NCBI RefSeq assembly: GCF_029844725.1
Contig: NZ_JAOCKJ010000004.1
Coordinates: 62,001 to 126,000 of the forward strand
From: Pantoea sp. GD03673
Lineage (GTDB): Bacteria > Pseudomonadota > Gammaproteobacteria > Enterobacterales > Enterobacteriaceae
Reading direction: 5' to 3'
Length of the DNA: 64,000 bases
This document shows positions 1 through 8,397 of this stretch, in pieces (position 1 is the stretch's first letter; each line of letters starts with the position of its first letter). The notes below the pieces were generated by a model. It saw only the letters and a list, made by a program, of their open reading frames with translations. It was not told the DNA's origin and did no database searches. A program made the position numbers and the translations under genes.

Positions 1-51
1 GGAAACGAGCAGCGCCAGCGAAAGCAGGGTGGAGCGAATTTTTGCAGGCAT
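1..51 (-). CDS. pbpG: PBP7 / D-alanyl-D-alanine endopeptidase, N-terminal fragment
   Basis: Only the first 17 codons lie in the window; the gene runs off the left edge. The reading MPAKIRSTLLSLALLVS is a basic start followed by a hydrophobic signal-peptide core, as in PBP7, a periplasmic murein endopeptidase. The call rests mainly on context: in E. coli pbpG lies directly downstream of yohC and yohD in this arrangement. The enzyme domain itself is not visible. Confidence 0.7.
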   Translation of the reverse strand, partial: MPAKIRSTLLSLALLVS

Positions 52-189
52 CGTAGAAAAAAACCCGGTTATGATTGTGTACTGTGTCAGACCGACACAG
101 GCCGCCCGCCTCAGTCACGTCGGTGCGCGGGCTGGCAGCAGCATCATACTCTTAAGGCTAAGAAATTTCCTGGCGAGATTGTTTCCGGG

Positions 190-223
190 CGTAAAAAGAG
201 AACTGCCGCCAGCGCGGCGGCAG
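190..223 (-). terminator. Rho-independent terminator of yohC
   Basis: An 8-bp perfect GC stem (CTGCCGCC/GGCGGCAG, 5-nt loop, 203-223) is followed on the minus strand by TTCTCTTTTTAC. It begins just after the yohC stop codon. Confidence 0.75.
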
Positions 224-230
224 CGGTCCG

Positions 231-818
231 TCAGAACAGATGCGGTCCATATCCCCACAGCACCACCGTCAGTGCCAGTAACACTTCAAATACCAGCACG
301 CCAATGGCCAGCGTTGAGCCGGAAAACCGCAGGCTCTCTTCACGATCGATATTCAGAAATAAAGGAATGCCAATATAGAGCAGATAGCCGGTATAAAGCA
401 GCGCCAGCGCGCCTGCCAGTACGCAGAGCCAGACCAGCGGATAGAGTGCCACCAGCCCGCTGAGAAACAGCGGCGTGGCGACATAACCGGCAAACACCGT
501 ACAGCGCTGAACGCCGGGACGCTGCGGATAATCACGCGCCATCCAGTGAATCACGCGTCCCATGACCGCAACGCCGCCTAAAATAATCAGGTAGAACAGG
601 ATGCCCAGCCCGATGCCGGTCGCCAGGTTAAGTTGCACATATTGCCCCTCGCCCAGATTCCAGCCCAGCTGCGTTGTACCGATAAAAGCGCAGATCACCG
701 GGATCGCCGCCATCAGCAGAACATGGTGGGTGTAATGGTGCGATACGCTCTCATTCTCTTGCTTGATATGACGCATTTCCTGGTTCGGATGCGCCAGAAG
801 TCCCCAGACATGGTTCAT
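231..818 (-). CDS. yohC: Yip1-family inner membrane protein YohC
   Basis: The product is 195 residues, the same length as E. coli YohC. It has about five hydrophobic segments (roughly residues 33-52, 65-90, 105-125, 127-150 and 168-190), typical of the Yip1 family of multispanning membrane proteins. Its biochemical role is unknown. The N-terminal stretch (MNHVWGLLAHPNQEMRHIKQ) is soluble and family-typical, which supports the start. It lies between pbpG and yohD as in E. coli, is transcribed toward pbpG and ends in a strong hairpin terminator. Confidence 0.9.
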   Translation of the reverse strand: MNHVWGLLAHPNQEMRHIKQENESVSHHYTHHVLLMAAIPVICAFIGTTQLGWNLGEGQYVQLNLATGIGLGILFYLIILGGVAVMGRVIHWMARDYPQRPGVQRCTVFAGYVATPLFLSGLVALYPLVWLCVLAGALALLYTGYLLYIGIPLFLNIDREESLRFSGSTLAIGVLVFEVLLALTVVLWGYGPHLF

Positions 819-1022
819 ACAATCACTCCTCTGATGCGATGGGCCGCCCGGTGATGCATGCGTCTTCAGGGCAGCGTCATATCAAGTATAAACGGCAGTA
901 AAACTTTCGTGGTGGCCGGACAAAAAAACAGCATAAATAAACGAGCCCGTGGTAGCCGGGCAGAAGCGAAGCCAAATCGCGTATAGACTGAAAGAAACCA
1001 CTACCGAACAGGGAGAGTCATT

Positions 1023-1601
1023 TTGCATCTGGATATCAACGCATTAATTACGCAGTACGGTTATCTGGCACTGTTTATTGGCTGTATTGCCGAGGGGGAA
1101 ACGTTCACATTGCTGGGCGGCGTCGCCGCGCATGAGGGGCTGCTGCATTACGCGGGCGTCGTGCTGGCGGCAATGGGGGGCGGCATTGTCGGCGATCAGC
1201 TGCTCTACTGGGTCGGACGCCGCTGGGGCACGCGCATCCTGCGCCGCTTCAGGAAGCATCAGGACAAGTTGGTGAAGGCAAACCGGCTGATTAAACGTCG
1301 CCCCAGCCTGTTCGTGATTGGCGTGCGCTTTATGTATGGCTTCCGGCTGATTGGTCCGATCATCATCGGTGCCAGCCGCCTCAACCCGATGAAGTTTTTT
1401 ATTCTTAACGTTATCGGGGCAGCCATCTGGTCACTGATCTTTGTGACGCTCGGCTATTTCGCGGGTGGTATTATCGCGCCGTGGCTGCATAAACTCGACC
1501 AGCACCTGAAGCACCTGCTCTGGCTGGTCGGCGCGGTAGTCTTTGCCTTTGTGCTGCGCTGGGTGATCCGCCGCTGGCACAACCGCCGGGCGGATCAGTA
1601 A
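1023..1601 (+). CDS. yohD: DedA-family membrane protein YohD
   Basis: The product is 192 residues, matching E. coli YohD. DedA/SNARE-associated proteins are inner-membrane proteins linked to polyprenyl-phosphate and phospholipid transport and to envelope homeostasis. Seen here are the EGETFTLLGG motif (residues 23-32), the GDQLLYWVGR region and the conserved RFMYGFRLIGP segment near 101-111. The start is TTG, chosen because a good ribosome site (AGGGAGAG, ending 5-6 nt upstream) precedes it and the N-terminus aligns with the family. It diverges from yohC. Confidence 0.92.
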   Translation: MHLDINALITQYGYLALFIGCIAEGETFTLLGGVAAHEGLLHYAGVVLAAMGGGIVGDQLLYWVGRRWGTRILRRFRKHQDKLVKANRLIKRRPSLFVIGVRFMYGFRLIGPIIIGASRLNPMKFFILNVIGAAIWSLIFVTLGYFAGGIIAPWLHKLDQHLKHLLWLVGAVVFAFVLRWVIRRWHNRRADQ

Positions 1602-1826
1602 CGGCTGAACAGCAGCGTCGCCAGCAGAGGCCGCCGCCAGGAATTGATCATAGCCCGGCGGTTCTGGTCACCTGCTTCAGATGACCCTGCTGGCAAGGGC
1701 GTGAGACTTACCCGCCCCGCCTGCTTCTCTTCCCTTATTCAACCGCGCGTTAACCATCTGTGCCCAAACGAAGCCGCATCGGATGGCTCAGCTATAGTTA
1801 GGATGGACACTGACAGGGAGAGAAGA

Positions 1827-3641
1827 ATGAGTAAGGTAAAACGTAAGATTGAAGACCACGGCGTTATCGGCGATTTGCGGACCTGCGCGCTGGTTGCGAA
1901 TGACGGCACCATTGATTATCTCTGCTGGCCTGAACTCGACAGCCCGTCGGTCTTTGCCGCCCTGCTCGACAGCGATGATGCCGGCCTTTTCTCCCTCGCC
2001 CCGGACTGGCCCAATGCCCGGCGTCAGCAACTCTACCTGCCCGATACCAACATTCTGCAGACCCGCTGGCTGGATGATGAAGGCGTGGCAGAAATCACCG
2101 ACTACATGCCGATTTGTGATGACAAGCGCAAGCTGCCGCGCCTGATCCGCCGGGTTAAAATGGTTCGCGGCAGCGCGACCTTTGCCCTGCGCTGTTCACC
2201 GCGCCACGACTACGCCCGGGCGCAGACCCGCGCCGAAGCGCACAACGGCTGCATCGACTTTCATGCTGAGGGTCAGCCGTCGCTGCGCCTTGCCGCCTCC
2301 GTGGTCATGACGCTGGAAGATGAGAGTGCCACCGCCCTCTTTACGTTACAGCCCGGCGAGCATGCGCAGTTTGAATTTGGCAGCGTGGATGATGCACACA
2401 TCGAAGCGCTGGCGACCGAACACTGCTTTGAAGAGACGCTGAACTACTGGCGACGCTGGAGCGCCCACAGCACCTATCAGGGGCGCTGGCGCGAGATGGT
2501 GCAGCGTTCAGCGCTGGTCCTGAAGCTGCTGACTTCCCATCAGCACGGCTCGATTGCGGCGGCGGCAACCTTTGGCCTGCCTGAAGAGCCGGGCGGCGAA
2601 CGCAACTGGGACTATCGCGCCTCCTGGATCCGCGACGCCTCGTTCAGCATGTATGCATTGATGCGCCTGGGCTATACCGAAGAAGCCAAACATTTTACTC
2701 ACTGGGTTGGCCGCTGTGTTGAAAACAGCCATCACGATGAGATGCGGCTGCAGGTGATGTACCGGCTGGACAGCGGCACCGAGCTGCATGAGATGGAGTT
2801 GCTCAATCTCTCCGGCTACGCCGACTCCCGTCCGGTGCGCATCGGCAATGACGCCTGGCAGCAGACCCAACTCGATATTTATGGCGAGCTGATGGATGCG
2901 GTCTATCTGGCCAATAAGTATGGTGAGGCGATCTCCCAGCGCGGCTGGGAGCACGTGGTGAAGATGATCGACTGGCTGTGCGACAACTGGGACCAGCCCG
3001 ATGCCGGGATCTGGGAGATGCGCGGCGAACCGGAACATTTTCTGCACTCACGCCTGATGTGCTGGGTGGCGATGGATCGTGCGCTGCGTCTCGGCATGAA
3101 ACGATCGCTGCCGATGCCCTATCAGCGCTGGGATGAGGCGCGGCGTAAGATCCGCGAAGATATCTGGGCCAACTTCTGGAATAAGGAGCGCGGCCATTTC
3201 TCCTCGACCCGCCACGGCGACTATCTGGACGCCTCAATGCTGCTGATGCCGCTGGTGCGCTTCGTGGGTGCCACCGACCCGGACTGGATTGCCACGCTGG
3301 ATGCGATCAAAGCCAATCTGGTCAGCGACGGTATGGTGCGACGTTACAATACGCATGAGACGCCCGCCGATGGCCTGAAGGGATCGGAAGGCTCTTTTGG
3401 TGCCTGCTCATTCTGGTATGTCGAGTGTCTGGCGCGCGCAGGCCGGATTCAGGAAGCGCATTTTGAATTCGAGAAACTGCTGAGCTATGCCAATCCGCTG
3501 GGCCTCTACGCCGAGGAGTTTGACAGCCACGGTCACGCGCTGGGCAACACCCCGCAGGCGCTGACGCATCTGGCCTTAATCAGTGCCGCTTTTTTCCTGA
3601 ACCGCAAACTCAGCGGCGAACAGACGCAGTGGCAACCTTAA
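1827..3641 (+). CDS. Glycoside hydrolase family 15 (glucoamylase/trehalase-like) protein
   Basis: The protein has 604 residues. It has a trehalase-like N-terminal beta-domain (IEDHGVIGDLRTCALVANDG, DGTIDYLCWPELDSPSVFAALL) and a C-terminal (alpha/alpha)6 GH15 catalytic barrel, with RNWDYRASWIRDASFSMYAL, an acidic GLKGSEGSFGACSFW segment and YAEEFD near the end. GH15 enzymes hydrolyse alpha-glucosidic bonds such as those in maltodextrins or trehalose; the substrate cannot be read here. There is no signal peptide, so it is probably cytoplasmic. The reading frame is open from 1644, but the ATG at 1827 has a strong ribosome site (AGGGAGAGAAG) and matches the usual N-terminus. It stands alone, with no trehalose or glycogen gene nearby. 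Confidence 0.88.
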   Translation: MSKVKRKIEDHGVIGDLRTCALVANDGTIDYLCWPELDSPSVFAALLDSDDAGLFSLAPDWPNARRQQLYLPDTNILQTRWLDDEGVAEITDYMPICDDKRKLPRLIRRVKMVRGSATFALRCSPRHDYARAQTRAEAHNGCIDFHAEGQPSLRLAASVVMTLEDESATALFTLQPGEHAQFEFGSVDDAHIEALATEHCFEETLNYWRRWSAHSTYQGRWREMVQRSALVLKLLTSHQHGSIAAAATFGLPEEPGGERNWDYRASWIRDASFSMYALMRLGYTEEAKHFTHWVGRCVENSHHDEMRLQVMYRLDSGTELHEMELLNLSGYADSRPVRIGNDAWQQTQLDIYGELMDAVYLANKYGEAISQRGWEHVVKMIDWLCDNWDQPDAGIWEMRGEPEHFLHSRLMCWVAMDRALRLGMKRSLPMPYQRWDEARRKIREDIWANFWNKERGHFSSTRHGDYLDASMLLMPLVRFVGATDPDWIATLDAIKANLVSDGMVRRYNTHETPADGLKGSEGSFGACSFWYVECLARAGRIQEAHFEFEKLLSYANPLGLYAEEFDSHGHALGNTPQALTHLALISAAFFLNRKLSGEQTQWQP

Positions 3642-3855
3642 TCAGGACGCGCCCCGGAAAGCCCTATTTTAAACGCCCTGCTTTCCTGAAATGCGCTAAC
3701 ATCCGTCGTGAATTTACGTAAAGTATTACAGGCAGGTTAAATTCCCGATTCACAACGTAAGATTAATGAACATATAATGCGCAGCAGGTCACATTGGCCA
3801 GCATGAATTCGACACATAGACCAGCCTGAAATATGGCGATAAAGACTTGTAAAAT

Positions 3856-4965
3856 ATGAAAATTATTCGCGCTTTCGCTTCAATCGCTCTGACCCTGGCG
3901 GCGTTCAGTCAGTCAGCCTTCGCTGTGGTTTACCCGTTACCGCCGGCCAACAGCCGTCTGATCGGGGAAAATATTGAAATTACTGTTCCTGAAGACAGCA
4001 AGTTGCCGCTGGAAGCTTTTGCGGCGCAGTACCAGATGGGCCTCAGCAATATGCTGGAAGCCAATCCGGGTGTTGACGTTTATCTGCCTAAAGCTGGCAG
4101 CAAAATGATTATCCCACAGCAGCTGATCCTGCCTGACGCACCGCGTGAAGGCATTGTGATTAACAGCGCAGAGATGCGTCTTTACTACTACCCGAAAGGC
4201 AGCAAAACCGTGGTGGTGCTGCCAATTGGTATCGGTGAACTGGGTAAAGATACCCCGATCAACTGGACCACGGCGGTAGAACGTAAGAAAGATGGCCCGA
4301 CCTGGACGCCAACCAAAGGTATGCATGCGGATTACGCGGCACGCGGTGAAACGCTGCCAGCCGTGTTCCCGGCAGGCCCGGACAACCCGATGGGCCTTTA
4401 CGCGCTCTACATCGGTCGCCTCTATGCGATTCACGGCACCAACGCTAACTTCGGTATTGGCCTGCGCGTAAGCCACGGCTGTGTCCGTCTGCGCGCTGAC
4501 GATATCAAATGGCTGTATCAGAACGTGCCGGTCGGCACGCGTGTCCAGTTCGTTGATCAGCCGGTAAAAGCGACCGTAGAGCCAGACGGTTCACGTTATG
4601 TTGAAGTTCATAACCCGCTGTCGACTACCGAAGAGCAGTTCAACTCACGTGAGCTGGTGCCGATTACGCTGACTCAGGCGGTGAGCAAAGTGCTGGTTGA
4701 TGCCAGCGTCAACCAGGATCAGGTTAACGGCGCGATTCAGGGCCGTACCGGTATGCCGGTAAAAGTGAACGGTGTGGAGAATAATATCCAGACCGCACCG
4801 GTTCCGATGCCGGAAAACCCGCAGGCTGCGCCACAGGAACAGCCTATGACGCCGGTAACCCCACAGGGTGCAAACGGTGCCGCGCAGCCACAGCAGCCCG
4901 CGACTGAGCCCGCTGCACCGGTCACACCAGCAGCACCAGCAGCAGCGGCCACGACCCAGTCGTAA
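3856..4965 (+). CDS. ldtA: L,D-transpeptidase (ErfK/LdtA type)
   Basis: The product has 369 residues. A cleavable signal peptide (about residues 1-23, ending SAFA) is followed by a LysM-like segment ([15 protein letters not shown], about 59-73), the YkuD catalytic domain (about 98-235) and a Pro/Ala/Gln-rich tail not typical of E. coli ErfK. The active-site motif SHGCVRL is present with Cys209, and [10 protein letters not shown] precedes it. Such enzymes anchor Braun lipoprotein to peptidoglycan or make 3-3 crosslinks in the periplasm. ErfK/LdtA is the closest match I recognise ([20 protein letters not shown]); LdtB, C or E is an alternative label. A terminator follows. Confidence 0.88.
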   Translation: MKIIRAFASIALTLAAFSQSAFAVVYPLPPANSRLIGENIEITVPEDSKLPLEAFAAQYQMGLSNMLEANPGVDVYLPKAGSKMIIPQQLILPDAPREGIVINSAEMRLYYYPKGSKTVVVLPIGIGELGKDTPINWTTAVERKKDGPTWTPTKGMHADYAARGETLPAVFPAGPDNPMGLYALYIGRLYAIHGTNANFGIGLRVSHGCVRLRADDIKWLYQNVPVGTRVQFVDQPVKATVEPDGSRYVEVHNPLSTTEEQFNSRELVPITLTQAVSKVLVDASVNQDQVNGAIQGRTGMPVKVNGVENNIQTAPVPMPENPQAAPQEQPMTPVTPQGANGAAQPQQPATEPAAPVTPAAPAAAATTQS

Positions 4966-4984
4966 TCGCCGCCCTGCTTTAAGA

Positions 4985-5010
4985 AGCCAGCGCCTGTCGC
5001 TGGCTTTTTT
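4985..5010 (+). terminator. Rho-independent terminator of ldtA
   Basis: AGCCAGCG/CGCTGGCT stem with a 5-nt loop, followed by TTTTTT, 20 nt after the ldtA stop codon. Confidence 0.9.
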
Positions 5011-5151
5011 ATTGCCTGCGTCAGGCGTTTTAACTCCCATCCTCCGCGCTGTTCCCCGCCCGGCCATCATTTTTCTGTCATATAAAGCGCGTATCACACT
5101 CCGTTAACCCGCTGCAAATCAGCATCCGGCATCAGCCACATGAGGTACATC

Positions 5152-6753
5152 ATGAGCGAAAACAGTCTCTCCTCCTCATCAGCCCAGGGACGTCCCGATT
5201 TCAACAGCAAAGGCAGTCGCTTCAGCAAACCGCTGTTTTTCATTCTGCTGGTTGCCGGACTGGCGTTCGCCGGGCTCAACCTGGTCAATGATGTTGAAGA
5301 GACCAATATGCCGGTCACCAGCTATCTGCCCTTCTTTCTGCTGGGACTGGCGCTGCTGATTGCACTTGGCTTTGAGTTCGTCAATGGCTTTCACGACACC
5401 GCCAATGCGGTCGCCACGGTGATTTACACCCATTCGCTGACGCCCGGCGTGGCGGTGGTCTGGTCCGGTTTCTGTAACTTTATGGGCGTGCTGCTCTCCA
5501 GCGGCGTAGTGGCCTTTGGCATTATCTCGCTGTTGCCGGTCGAGCTGATCCTGCAGGCCAGCAGCGGCAACGGCTTTGCTATGGTCTATGCGCTGCTCTT
5601 TTCCGCCATTATCTGGAATCTCGGCACCTGGTATTTCGGCCTTCCTTCGTCATCGTCGCATACGCTGATTGGCTCGATTATCGGCGTCGGGGTGGCTAAC
5701 GCCATGCTGCACGGTCGCAGCGGACTCAGCGGCGTGGACTGGGATCAGGCGCTGAAGGTCGGTTATGCCCTGCTGCTGTCACCGGTGGTCGGTTTTGTCT
5801 GTGCCGGGCTGCTGCTGTGGGTGATGAAGATATTTATCCGCAATCGCCAGCTTTATCAGGCCCCGAAAAGTGACCAGCCGCCACCGGTGTGGATCCGTGG
5901 CCTGCTGATCCTGACCTGTACCGGCGTCTCTTTTGCGCACGGCTCCAACGATGGGCAGAAAGGGATGGGGCTGATTATGCTGATCCTGGTGGGCACCATG
6001 CCGATCGCCTACGCGCTGAACCGATCGCTGCCCGCCGATCAGATCCCACGCGTGGCTGCGCTGACCGAAGTCACCGCGCATCAGCTACGGCAACTGCAAC
6101 CGGCGGCGGCACAGCCCCCGGCGGCACGCGACGTGCTGACCGCCTTTATCGGCAGCAACCAGATGAATGCCGGCGTTTTACCGGCGCTGGCGATGACGCT
6201 TAACGAGGTGGGGGATCAGATTCGCCGTTACGGCTCGATGGATAACATTCCTGCCCAGGCGGTGACCAACACCCGCAACCAGATGTATCTGGCCTCGGAA
6301 TCAATCAGGCATCTGCAGACCGCCAAAGTCACACTGCCGCAGGAGACCGAACGCAATCTGAAAGCGGTGAAAACCGAACTCGACGGTGCAACGCGCTTTA
6401 TTCCGATGTGGGTGAAAGTGGTGGTGGCGATTGCGCTGGGGCTCGGCACCATGGTGGGCTGGCGTCGGATTGTGGTAACGGTGGGAGAACGGATCGGGAA
6501 AACCCATCTGAGTTATGCTCAGGGAGCCAGCGCCGAGCTGGTGGCGATGGCCACCATTGGGGCAGCCGATGGCTTTGGTCTGCCGGTGTCGACCACCCAT
6601 GTGCTGTCGTCCGGCGTGGCGGGCACTATGGCGGCCAACCGCTCTGGCCTGCAATTTTCGACCCTGCGTAATCTGGCTGTCGCCTGGGTATTAACGCTGC
6701 CGGTCTCCATTCTGCTGTCAGCCCTGCTTTACTGGCTCTTCACACATTTCTGA
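5152..6753 (+). CDS. PiT-family inorganic phosphate transporter
   Basis: The protein has 533 residues and belongs to the PHO4/PiT family of H+- or cation-coupled phosphate symporters in the inner membrane. Seen are both PiT signatures: GFEFVNGFHDTANAVATVIY in the N-half and GAADGFGLPVSTTHVLSSG in the C-half. GLPSSSSHTLIGSIIG and SFAHGSNDGQKGMGL are also present. The two transmembrane halves are split by a long soluble stretch (about residues 290-415). It is longer than E. coli PitA (499) and its N-terminus differs, so I give no symbol. The ATG at 5152 is preferred over the in-frame ATG at 5140 because TGAGGT sits at ribosome-site distance. Confidence 0.88.
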   Translation: MSENSLSSSSAQGRPDFNSKGSRFSKPLFFILLVAGLAFAGLNLVNDVEETNMPVTSYLPFFLLGLALLIALGFEFVNGFHDTANAVATVIYTHSLTPGVAVVWSGFCNFMGVLLSSGVVAFGIISLLPVELILQASSGNGFAMVYALLFSAIIWNLGTWYFGLPSSSSHTLIGSIIGVGVANAMLHGRSGLSGVDWDQALKVGYALLLSPVVGFVCAGLLLWVMKIFIRNRQLYQAPKSDQPPPVWIRGLLILTCTGVSFAHGSNDGQKGMGLIMLILVGTMPIAYALNRSLPADQIPRVAALTEVTAHQLRQLQPAAAQPPAARDVLTAFIGSNQMNAGVLPALAMTLNEVGDQIRRYGSMDNIPAQAVTNTRNQMYLASESIRHLQTAKVTLPQETERNLKAVKTELDGATRFIPMWVKVVVAIALGLGTMVGWRRIVVTVGERIGKTHLSYAQGASAELVAMATIGAADGFGLPVSTTHVLSSGVAGTMAANRSGLQFSTLRNLAVAWVLTLPVSILLSALLYWLFTHF

Positions 6754-6762
6754 GGGCACGCT

Positions 6763-6789
6763 GGCTCACTGCGGGTCAGGCAGTGAGCC
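6763..6789. terminator. Hairpin between convergent pit and MFS genes
   Basis: A perfect 9-bp stem, GGCTCACTG/CAGTGAGCC, with a 9-nt loop lies in the short gap between two convergent genes. There is no clear T-run on either side, so it is only a probable transcription barrier. Confidence 0.45.
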
Positions 6790-6803
6790 GTTACTGACCC
6801 CGG

Positions 6804-7991
6804 TCAGGTGGTGAGGCGCTGTTGCGCATAAAGCCGCAGCGTAATCAGCAGCGCGCCCAGCACCATCAGGGCGGCAGCCAGATAGACCGACTGCATCCCC
6901 CAGTGTCCGATAAACAGTCCCGCCACCGGGCCGGTTAAGCCCAGTCCCAGATCGAGGAACGCGGAATAGGTGCCCAGCGCCGAGCCCTGATCCTGACGCT
7001 CAACCCTTTTTACCGCCTCAACGCCCAGCGCCGGAAAGACCAGCGAAAAGCCGCTGCCGGTGAGGAACGCGCCTGCACCCACCAGCCAGGCGCTGTCCGC
7101 CTGCCAGATAATCAGCAGTCCCAGACACTCCAGCAGGAAAGAGAAAAGCGACACGCGCAGCCCGCCAAAACGGGTAATAAAGCGACCGAAGCCCAACCGC
7201 ACCAGCACGAACCCCAGGCTGAACAGCGTCAGCGCATAAGCCGCGCCCTGCCAGTCACGGCTGGCAAAATAGAGAGTGATAAAGGTGGCGATGACGCCAA
7301 AGCCGATGGTGCCAAAGCCCAGCGCCAGACCATAAAGCCAGACGCGGGAGAAGACCCGATGAAACGGAATGCGCTCGCCCATGCTGACCGTTACGGCAGG
7401 TTTGCGGCTGGCCATCAGATAACCGACGCCCCCCATCAGCGCAATCAGTCCGGCAAATCCACTCATCCCAAACTCACCGTTCAGCAGCACGCCCAGCGGC
7501 GCACCGACAGCCATCGCCAGATAAGTGGCGACACCGTTCCAGGAGATCACACGCGCGGTCTGCAGCGGTCCGACGATGTTCATGCCCCAGAGCGTGGAGC
7601 CTGTGCTGCTGAAGCTTTCCCCTACCCCAAGAAACAGCCGCCCGATAGCCAGCAGCGCCAGACTCAGCCAGGGCCAGTGGCTCAGCAGTGCAGCGACAAT
7701 AGTCAGCACCCCGCTCATACCGCAGCAGAGCAGTCCCAGCATCACCACCCGTTTTGGCCCCAGGCGATCGGCAAGACGGCCCGACTGCGGGCGGCTGAGC
7801 AGCGTCGCGAAATATTGAATGCTGATAATCAGTCCGGCAATAAACGAGCTGAAGCCCAGATGATTTTTGACGAAGCCCGGCAGCACGGCCAGTGGCAGTC
7901 CGACGGAGAGATAGCAGAAGAAAGTGAAGATGATAACAGAGAGGATTCGTTTGTTGAGCTGACTGTTGCTCAACACAGCGGTGTCAGACAT
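6804..7991 (-). CDS. YhhS-type MFS transporter
   Basis: The product has 395 residues and about 12 hydrophobic helices. The segment SVGLPLAVLPGFV followed by SIQYFATLLSRPQSGRLADR, with the GRLADRLGPKR loop typical of MFS proteins, closely resembles E. coli YhhS; so do GSTLWGMNIVG and GFSLVFPALGVEAVK. YhhS-like proteins are proton-coupled efflux carriers of arabinose/drug type, but the substrate here is unknown. The gene is convergent with the phosphate transporter and is the last GC-rich gene before the island. Confidence 0.85.
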   Translation of the reverse strand: MSDTAVLSNSQLNKRILSVIIFTFFCYLSVGLPLAVLPGFVKNHLGFSSFIAGLIISIQYFATLLSRPQSGRLADRLGPKRVVMLGLLCCGMSGVLTIVAALLSHWPWLSLALLAIGRLFLGVGESFSSTGSTLWGMNIVGPLQTARVISWNGVATYLAMAVGAPLGVLLNGEFGMSGFAGLIALMGGVGYLMASRKPAVTVSMGERIPFHRVFSRVWLYGLALGFGTIGFGVIATFITLYFASRDWQGAAYALTLFSLGFVLVRLGFGRFITRFGGLRVSLFSFLLECLGLLIIWQADSAWLVGAGAFLTGSGFSLVFPALGVEAVKRVERQDQGSALGTYSAFLDLGLGLTGPVAGLFIGHWGMQSVYLAAALMVLGALLITLRLYAQQRLTT

Positions 7992-8061
7992 AGCAGGCTT
8001 GTGGTGTGGGAAATTTTGCCCACTATACCGTCAGGCCGCTAAGGGGTCGCCTGGTTTTTTA

Positions 8062-8157
8062 TCACAAACCATGAACAATCGCGTGACGATCAATCGCCTG
8101 TGCGATGTCGCCCGAATTTTTCAACGCACGGATTTCACTGAATAAGCCATCGGCTTC
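8062..8157 (-). pseudogene. Displaced 3' end of dusC
   Basis: On the minus strand this stretch reads 31 codons plus a stop, starting EADGLFSEIRALKNSGDIAQ. It aligns with the C-terminus of DusC ([25 protein letters not shown] in the intact gene here, and the similar E. coli tail). There is no start codon and nothing upstream resembles the rest of DusC. I read it as the original dusC tail, cut off when the AT-rich segment to its right arrived with a replacement tail. Confidence 0.75.
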
Positions 8158-8187
8158 GCAAAGCGAATGTGAGCAAGCTCGATTAAA

Positions 8188-8397
8188 TAGGCCGTTACTT
8201 ACCTCACAGCCTTGATCCTACCTGCAGTCATTAATTAGGGTATAAATTCTTGTTTGAACCAAAGCAATACTGGCCGACCCTAGAGCTAAAATGGTTAAAA
8301 AATGATAAAAATTATTGATGTTTAGTGGCGCTCATCACTGAATTAGGGTTAATCCTATTGTATTTTCTCCATACCAAAAAAAATAAAGGGTAATGTA
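8188..8397 (+). promoter_or_regulatory. Structured non-coding leader upstream of the deaminase gene
   Basis: About 210 nt of AT-rich sequence has no convincing reading frame. A 9-nt direct repeat AATTAGGGT occurs at 8233-8241 and 8341-8349, and a complementary ACCCTA lies between them (8277-8282), so two mutually exclusive pairings are possible. AAAGGG at ribosome-site distance precedes the ATG at 8398. Known avcD genes are preceded by an inhibitory RNA (AvcI); whether this leader is an equivalent is inference. Confidence 0.4.
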
